Shown here piece by piece: positions 20,859 to 25,334 of a DNA stretch of 25,334 nt. Where the stretch lies: contig WJIV01000170.1 of the NCBI GenBank assembly GCA_014730055.1, forward strand, positions 1 through 25,334, written 5' to 3'. Made by a program: the position numbers and the translations under genes. Source of the DNA: Candidatus Bathyarchaeota archaeon (GTDB lineage Archaea > Thermoproteota > Bathyarchaeia > TCS64). A model generated the notes under the pieces. It worked only from the letters and a program-made list of their open reading frames with translations. It had not been told where the DNA came from and did not search any database. How positions within the stretch are numbered: position 1 is the stretch's first letter; every line of letters starts with the position of its first letter.

Positions 20859-22118
20859 CTAGATAGTGAACTCTTCTTCTCTCTCTGGGGCCACAGCATT
20901 ATAATCCATCTCATCTCTAGCCACCTGTGCAAGGTATTCGCAGCTTTCTTCCTCCCCGTGGACTACATAGAGATCTGGTTTACCCCTTAGCTTCTGCACA
21001 AACTCCTGTAATGGAGTTCTTCCACTATGGCTGCTGAAGTCAAAATGCTTGACCTCCGCGATGACCTTTTCATCCCTGTCCTTTATCGGGAATCTTCCGG
21101 TTTCCAGTAGCTTAGCTCCTCCTGTTCCAGGGACCTGGAAGCTCACTATGTATACTGCGTTTTGAGGGTTCAATGCTAGTTTTTCCATGTAGAACATAAC
21201 TGTTCCACCCTGCAACATGCCCGAGGGAGCGACTATTACATCAGCCTTCTTAATGGCCTGCCTTCTATCTCTCCATCCCCTTATCTCGTGAACGTCCTTC
21301 ATTGCGCTCTGATATTTTTTCGGGGTCTTTATGGAGCTAGGGTTATCCAGCATAGCTTGATTCACAGCCCTAGCCATCCCGTCCAAAAGGATGTACCCAT
21401 CGAACTTGTGGGCCTTCAAGATGTTGATCATCTCCTGGCTTCTACCAACAGCGAAGGCTGGGATCAGAACCTTTCCGCCGTCGTTCACCTTCTGCTTGAT
21501 CTTACGAACAAACTCTTCCTCAAGCTCCTTCCTATCAGGGTGCTCATGCATGGCGTAGGTAGACTCTATTACTACCGCATCATACTTCTTCCGGGGGATC
21601 TTCGCAGCGTGGCAGATCCTTGTTGGGATGGTGTTAAAGTCACTCGTGTAGAGGATCTTCTTTCCGTTCACCACTACATCCACCATCGCGCTTCCTGGGA
21701 TATGCCCCGCGTCAAGAAGCCTGAAGTTGATATCCTTGATCTTTACCTCTTTGTTGTAATCCAGATCATTTCTAAAGTTCTGCATCTTCTCAAGCTCAAG
21801 ATACTCAAAGGGCAGATAGTAGCTGTTCAGCTTGATCATGTCTTTGATAAGAATCTTGATTAGTTCACTTGTGCCCCGTGTAGCAAAATAAGGCATCTTC
21901 CCGCTTAGATAGAAGAGAGGCACGCCACCACTGTGATCCAGGTGCGCGTGTCCAATTACTATCCCATCAATATCATTTGCTCTGATATGTGCAGGAAACT
22001 CCGGGGGCGTCCCCGGCTTAACTCCGTACTCGAGGAGCAGGTTACCCTGATCTGAGTTTACTATTACGGCGTTACCCCCTACCTGGCGGGTCCCGCCCAT
22101 GAATTTTAGCTTAACCAT
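20859..22118 (-). CDS. Beta-CASP metallo-beta-lactamase ribonuclease, aCPSF2 type
   Basis: This 419-residue RNA-processing nuclease is related to eukaryotic CPSF73. The metallo-beta-lactamase motif 2 is GHAHLDHSGG (H57, H59, D61, H62). Motif 3 is DAGHIPGSAM, and motif 4 is ILYTSDFN. Beta-CASP motifs follow: VIESTYAMHEHPDR (motif A), FDFSSHSGR (motif B) and VVHGEEE (motif C). There are no N-terminal KH domains, which separates it from aCPSF1 and puts it in the KH-less aCPSF2 group. These enzymes act as endo- and/or 5'-exonucleases in archaeal RNA maturation and decay. The upstream leader contains a strong hairpin. Confidence 0.93.
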   Translation of the reverse strand: MVKLKFMGGTRQVGGNAVIVNSDQGNLLLEYGVKPGTPPEFPAHIRANDIDGIVIGHAHLDHSGGVPLFYLSGKMPYFATRGTSELIKILIKDMIKLNSYYLPFEYLELEKMQNFRNDLDYNKEVKIKDINFRLLDAGHIPGSAMVDVVVNGKKILYTSDFNTIPTRICHAAKIPRKKYDAVVIESTYAMHEHPDRKELEEEFVRKIKQKVNDGGKVLIPAFAVGRSQEMINILKAHKFDGYILLDGMARAVNQAMLDNPSSIKTPKKYQSAMKDVHEIRGWRDRRQAIKKADVIVAPSGMLQGGTVMFYMEKLALNPQNAVYIVSFQVPGTGGAKLLETGRFPIKDRDEKVIAEVKHFDFSSHSGRTPLQEFVQKLRGKPDLYVVHGEEESCEYLAQVARDEMDYNAVAPEREEEFTI

Positions 22119-22141
22119 TTCTTAATATTACCTAACCTAAC

Positions 22142-22188
22142 GAAAGGCTCGCCGTCGACATAATCTGACGTGTATGCGAGTCTCTTTC
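22142..22188 (-). promoter_or_regulatory. Structured leader hairpin of the aCPSF2-type gene
   Basis: GAAAG (22142-22146) pairs with CTTTC (22184-22188), CTCGC (22148-22152) with GCGAG (22176-22180), and CGTC (22153-22156) with GACG (22167-22170). Together they form one interrupted hairpin of about 14 pairs. A TATA-like element (ATATAT, about 22258-22264) would start a minus-strand transcript near 22235, placing this hairpin in an mRNA leader of roughly 115 bases, just before the nuclease gene. Confidence 0.5.
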
Positions 22189-22315
22189 AGTCCTTTCCCT
22201 GAAAACCAACGCACGCTGGACATCCTAGGGGGATTGTGTATTTTCATGCACGCTTCTTGATATATGTTATCCTTTCCTAGACGAGGTTATGCCATTTTTG
22301 TATCATATTGAACCA

Positions 22316-23893
22316 TTAGAGCACGGTTTTAAGCTCCTTTCCCGTCTCTTCTTCCCATATGTTTCTGCTCTGTATAACCTCTGGTAACAGTGCCAGGTTC
22401 ATCAGCATTTCCTCGGTTGCCACATCGAGTTCATCGTACTCCCTCACCAGAATTACCCTTCTCCACTCCGTCGACTCCAAGTACTCACGTATATTCTCAA
22501 CAGTAAATTCAATAGTCTCTATGTCAAGGGGTTCAGCAATATCATACTGTGAGAGAGGGAAAGTCTCCGAAAGATGCTCCGGGATGATACCATAAGGAGC
22601 AGCGTAGAAGCAGAAAGTGATACTCTCAGCATCTTTGACGCTGTTTTTTATCCTTCTAAACTCTCTGTAGCGGTTGAAGGGCATCTTTGGAGGAGCCTTG
22701 ATCAGCACCAGAACGTCCTTTCCTTCGGGTTGTTTAAAGTTCTCTTTTAACTGGATATTATGACGGAGGGTCTCAGGCCTCACAAGGCTATTATAATCAT
22801 AGTAAAAGACCCCATGACCCTTGAAACCTGAGCTGCCTTTCTCAATATATCTGCTGTACTTTGATAGAGTTTTCAGTGCCGCTGACATCTGGGGATGAGC
22901 TTTTGCCCTGGTCTCGACTAGATCCCATAACCTTCCCTCCACAATGGCCTGCTTCACAATCTCCATTTCCGTGGCAGTCACGTGAAGATTATGCTCCGCG
23001 ATGGCCTCCTGTCTCATACCCCTGGGCAGATCCTTCAGCTCACTGGCCGAATACTTTCTACAGATAGGACAATTGCATGGGAGATACTGAAGGTTCTCAA
23101 GAAGGAGAGTTCCCTGATTGGTGAGGTAACGGTCGTCTTTAGCGTACAAAACATACGCCGCTGAGTCGAATAGATCGCACCCCATGGCCACAGCGAGGGC
23201 GAAAACCATGGGGTGACCAGCGCCAAAAAGATGTAGAGGGCGCTCAACAGGTATATTCAGTTTAGTCATCATCGTCATGTCCACCAGGACCGGATACATG
23301 TAACGCTCCATAACCTCCGTAGGACTACCCAGGGCATGAATGTCATAGGGCATTTCACCTATTCTCCTAGCGGAATCCGCAACGAGATCTAGGTGCCGGC
23401 CTCCCTGTACAGGCCCAACCCATAAATTGGGTGTATCCTCAATCAGGGGAAGGGCCTTCTTAGCTCTCTCAAGGGTCTCATTGACCGTATACTCTACCCG
23501 GGATCTAGATTCATCCCATCCGGTGGGGATATCGAGGATGACGGCGATATCTGATTCAATCCTCTTTTGAAACGCAATGATCTCGGGTTGATTCACTTTT
23601 ACGCCACCGTACACAAGGATCTGGTACGCACCGCTATCGGTCATAATTACCCCATCATAGTCAAGTAAACTATGTACAGTAAGTGCAGGGATGTCCTCAA
23701 AGTGGTTTTTGATGATATAACTATTGGTTATCACTATATCGATACCAAATTCTTCCTTCATACGCCTCGGCTCTAACGTCTGTAAAACAGGATTAATAAC
23801 AGGCATAAATGCAGGTGTCTCAACCTCCCCTGACTTCGTTCTAAGTTTCCCAATTCGACCGAGAAGATCACGATCCCGAAGCTCGAAAGACAT
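22316..23893 (-). CDS. tgtA: tRNA-guanine(15) transglycosylase (archaeosine synthesis)
   Basis: This enzyme exchanges guanine-15 of tRNA for preQ0, the first step to archaeosine. Numbering from the Met encoded at 23899, the active site includes MTDSGAYQ (D88) and the nucleophile region CDLFDSAAY (D245). The zinc site is C275, C277, C280 and H303 (PCNCPICRKYS ... AEHNLHV). The substrate pocket contains GPVQGG and FGAGHP. A C-terminal domain of about 180 residues follows (DVLVLIKAPPKMPFNRYREF), shared with archaeosine synthase. I see no PUA domain, which usually ends the archaeal enzyme. I prefer the second Met at 23893 because a TATA-like ATATAA (23914-23919) lies about 25 bases ahead; starting at 23899 adds two residues. 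Confidence 0.93.
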   Translation of the reverse strand: MSFELRDRDLLGRIGKLRTKSGEVETPAFMPVINPVLQTLEPRRMKEEFGIDIVITNSYIIKNHFEDIPALTVHSLLDYDGVIMTDSGAYQILVYGGVKVNQPEIIAFQKRIESDIAVILDIPTGWDESRSRVEYTVNETLERAKKALPLIEDTPNLWVGPVQGGRHLDLVADSARRIGEMPYDIHALGSPTEVMERYMYPVLVDMTMMTKLNIPVERPLHLFGAGHPMVFALAVAMGCDLFDSAAYVLYAKDDRYLTNQGTLLLENLQYLPCNCPICRKYSASELKDLPRGMRQEAIAEHNLHVTATEMEIVKQAIVEGRLWDLVETRAKAHPQMSAALKTLSKYSRYIEKGSSGFKGHGVFYYDYNSLVRPETLRHNIQLKENFKQPEGKDVLVLIKAPPKMPFNRYREFRRIKNSVKDAESITFCFYAAPYGIIPEHLSETFPLSQYDIAEPLDIETIEFTVENIREYLESTEWRRVILVREYDELDVATEEMLMNLALLPEVIQSRNIWEEETGKELKTVL

Positions 23894-23939
23894 GAGCATT
23901 CTTTGTACGGGTGATATAATTATCTGATGTTATTTTTAA

Positions 23940-24143
23940 TGAAAAAAATATTTTTCCATCAAAAAAAAACAAGAGAAAAAAATAGAATAGTCCACGTAAT
24001 GAAAAACGAACAAACGAACAAACGACCTCACCGGGGGGGGGGGACATTATATGCATTCTTTAACTAAATACGGCAAAGTGATTTACGTAGCTTTCTTACT
24101 TCCTAAACAGAAATGTAATGCTTGCTAAAAAAAAAATAAAAAA
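23940..24143 (-). other. Homopolymer-rich intergenic stretch with a T-run terminator
   Basis: Between tgtA and the dodecin gene there is no ORF. On the minus strand a T7-A-T10 run (24143-24126) just downstream of the dodecin stop is a good archaeal terminator, with further T9 and T7 runs near 23961-23982. The plus strand also shows ACGAACAA repeated 2.5 times (24006-24025) and a run of eleven G (24033-24043), which may be an assembly artefact or a slippage site. Confidence 0.55.
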
Positions 24144-24170
24144 ATGATAAATCTCTATTATAACTGAGAT

Positions 24171-24380
24171 CTATCTTTGGTCCTCGACTAGGAAGGATAT
24201 CCTTACATTGGTTCGATACTGGACTATTTGATCTCCTTTTACATCAGCTGTCTGTCCTATGACATCAATGCCCTGTATTTTTCTAATAGTCTGTGCTGCC
24301 TCTTTCAAGGCCTCCTTTACAGCATCCTGCCAACTTTCTTTGGATACTCCCACTAACTCAACGATCTTCAACGTGGCCAT
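24171..24380 (-). CDS. Dodecin family protein
   Basis: A 69-residue dodecin: KIVELVGVSKESWQDAVKEALKEAAQTIRKIQGIDVIGQTADVKGDQIVQYRTNVRISFLVED has the family's strand-helix-strand-strand pattern and length. Dodecins form 12-subunit hollow spheres that store flavin or other ligands. The Trp that stacks the flavin in classical dodecins (in the phrase RN..WFEV) is replaced: here the sequence reads TIRKIQGIDVIGQ. A strong ribosome-binding site GGAGGTGA precedes the ATG, and the gene starts 11 bases after the universal stress protein gene, so they form an operon. Flavin storage is doubtful; a calcium-type or other dodecin is possible. Confidence 0.88.
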   Translation of the reverse strand: MATLKIVELVGVSKESWQDAVKEALKEAAQTIRKIQGIDVIGQTADVKGDQIVQYRTNVRISFLVEDQR

Positions 24381-24391
24381 ACGTTCACCTC

Positions 24392-24889
24392 CTATTTGAC
24401 TATGAAAACAGGAACCTTAGATCTGTTCACGACTGCGTCACTTACGCTCCCTAAAACAATCTCCTCAAGCTCTCCAAGTCCCCTGCTACCCATAACTATC
24501 AAGTCGAAATCATTCTCCTCAGATTCCCTAATGATCTCCAATCTGGGCTTCCCCTCAACTATCTTCTTCGAGATCGTCAAATCGGGAAACCTCTCCTTCG
24601 ATCTGGTGAATCTCTCCTCAAGCATCTCCTTATTTTGCTCTCTGAATTCCTCATAGTAAGTATTAGCCCATCCTGGTAGATAGGCAGTACCTGTCACTCC
24701 AGGAGCCGCTGGAGAAGCAGCAGGAACACTAACTGGGGCAACCGAGTTAAATATCTCGACCTCTGCATCAATTTTCCCCGCCAGCCATAAGGCATGATCA
24801 AGAGCCTTATCTGCCTTCTCGGAACCATCTATTGCAGCTAAAATCTTTTTAATTTTAATCTTGTCTTCTTCTCGACTCTTTTCACTCAT
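24392..24889 (-). CDS. Universal stress protein (UspA family)
   Basis: A 165-residue UspA-fold protein. It begins with the hydrophobic strand ILAAIDGSEKADKALDHALWLAG and ends with the ATP-binding motif MGSRGLGELEEIVLGSVSDAVV, matching G-2x-G-9x-G(S/T), so it is likely ATP-binding. A low-complexity Pro/Ala segment (APVSVPAASPAAPG) sits in the loop after strand 2. A TATA-like TTTATATTAA at about 24921-24930 gives it its own promoter, separate from the cold-shock gene. It is followed by the dodecin gene in the same operon. Confidence 0.93.
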   Translation of the reverse strand: MSEKSREEDKIKIKKILAAIDGSEKADKALDHALWLAGKIDAEVEIFNSVAPVSVPAASPAAPGVTGTAYLPGWANTYYEEFREQNKEMLEERFTRSKERFPDLTISKKIVEGKPRLEIIRESEENDFDLIVMGSRGLGELEEIVLGSVSDAVVNRSKVPVFIVK

Positions 24890-24951
24890 TCCGTTTTCTC
24901 TATCTCAGAAAGTGAGAGACTTAATATAAACATTGAAACGTTTTTCTCTTA

Positions 24952-24966
24952 AATAAATAAAAAAAA
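24952..24966 (-). terminator. T-rich terminator after the cold-shock gene
   Basis: On the minus strand a T7 run followed by ATTTATTT (the complement of AAATAAATAAAAAAA) lies at and just after the cold-shock stop codon, before the promoter of the stress protein gene. Confidence 0.5.
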
Positions 24967-25164
24967 TTAATGTATTATTTTGACGTTAATTGCTCGCTTA
25001 CCCTTGTCGGTCTCCTCTACTTCAAATTCGACCTCGTCTCCGCGATCCAAGTCATAGACGTTTTTAACGTCAGTAGTATGGCAGAAGATATCGTCATCCC
25101 CCTTCTCAGGCCTTATGAATCCATAACCTCGAGAATCAAGCCATGTTTTAACTTTACCTTTCAA
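24967..25164 (-). CDS. Cold-shock domain protein (CspA family)
   Basis: A 65-residue single cold-shock domain. RNP1 is GYGFIRPE and RNP2 is DIFCHTTDV, with the family start KGKVKTWLDSRGYG and ending EVEFEVEETDKGKRAINVKI. It binds single-stranded RNA or DNA and acts as an RNA chaperone. The start is a TTG at 25164, with GAGGTG six bases upstream; the basic first strand fits this start. Csp proteins are common in bacteria but patchy in archaea, so transfer from a bacterium is possible. It lies upstream of the universal stress and dodecin genes, forming a stress-related cluster. Confidence 0.92.
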   Translation of the reverse strand: MKGKVKTWLDSRGYGFIRPEKGDDDIFCHTTDVKNVYDLDRGDEVEFEVEETDKGKRAINVKIIH

Positions 25165-25334
25165 CTATTTCACCTCGTATGTTATTCAAATGGAATAAGA
25201 GAATAGCCACCTTGACCTTTCAAAAAGCCAAATCACTTGCAATATTCTGGAAAACCTTTCTCCATCCCAGTTAAACTTGTTTTCACGTCTCTTTAAGAGG
25301 CATATCTTAAAAACCCTACTGTATATAGCCTCAA

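Noticed and set aside
21288..21863. A 191-codon plus-strand frame
   Set aside because: It lies wholly antisense to the nuclease gene, whose metal-binding motifs are complete.
1..25334. CRISPR arrays, insertion sequences or phage genes
   Set aside because: I saw no regularly spaced repeats, transposases, integrases or terminal inverted repeats in the window.

Overview
This window comes from an archaeon. It encodes archaeal-type information genes: Alba, archaeal AspRS, Pth2, archaeosine TGT, a KH-less beta-CASP nuclease of the aCPSF2 type, the Zpr-like zinc-ribbon protein and L38e. It also has a geranylgeranyl reductase for ether lipids, tRNAs without an encoded CCA, and AT-rich TATA-like boxes about 25-30 bases before start codons, which suggests many leaderless mRNAs. 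An L38e-like ribosomal protein points towards the TACK/Asgard side of the archaea, but this is an inference from one gene. Several starts are TTG or GTG, supported in some cases by a Shine-Dalgarno sequence.

Layout. Bases 1-134 hold the tail of a hexapeptide-repeat (gamma carbonic anhydrase-like) protein. Bases 200-4730 are an accessory zone. It has a start-less decaying reading frame (206-508), three VapBC toxin-antitoxin loci (the first with a frameshifted toxin), a membrane-anchored PD40 beta-propeller protein and an MsrQ/ferric-reductase-like heme membrane protein. Bases 5027-8182 carry endonuclease III, divergently transcribed from a sulfite-oxidase/MsrP-like molybdoenzyme, and then an N-acyl-D-amino-acid deacylase. 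Bases 8319-11151 are a translation and nucleoid block: alba, a Zn-ribbon/KH protein, aspS and pth2 on the plus strand, and a 53-residue zinc-ribbon protein on the minus strand. Bases 11281-13457 are an operon of an acidic FKBP-type prolyl isomerase and a geranylgeranyl reductase, possibly with a further 40-residue ORF. An ABC1/UbiB kinase and a small zinc-finger protein follow on the plus strand.

The most striking unexplained element is at 15691-15824. It is a 134-base segment closed by a perfect 10-bp terminal helix, with internal hairpins, a TATA-like box at the right distance upstream and a T-rich stretch downstream. It looks like a structured non-coding RNA and I cannot assign it to a known family. 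Past it lie a beta-sandwich/glutaredoxin pair, a family 2 glycosyltransferase, two divergent tRNAs (CAT and Glu-TTC), a DinB-like protein and an M20 peptidase.

From 20588 to the end nearly everything is on the minus strand: L38e, the aCPSF2-type nuclease with a hairpin-containing leader, archaeosine TGT, and a stress cluster (dodecin-like protein, universal stress protein, cold-shock protein). No phage, insertion sequence or CRISPR array is visible.
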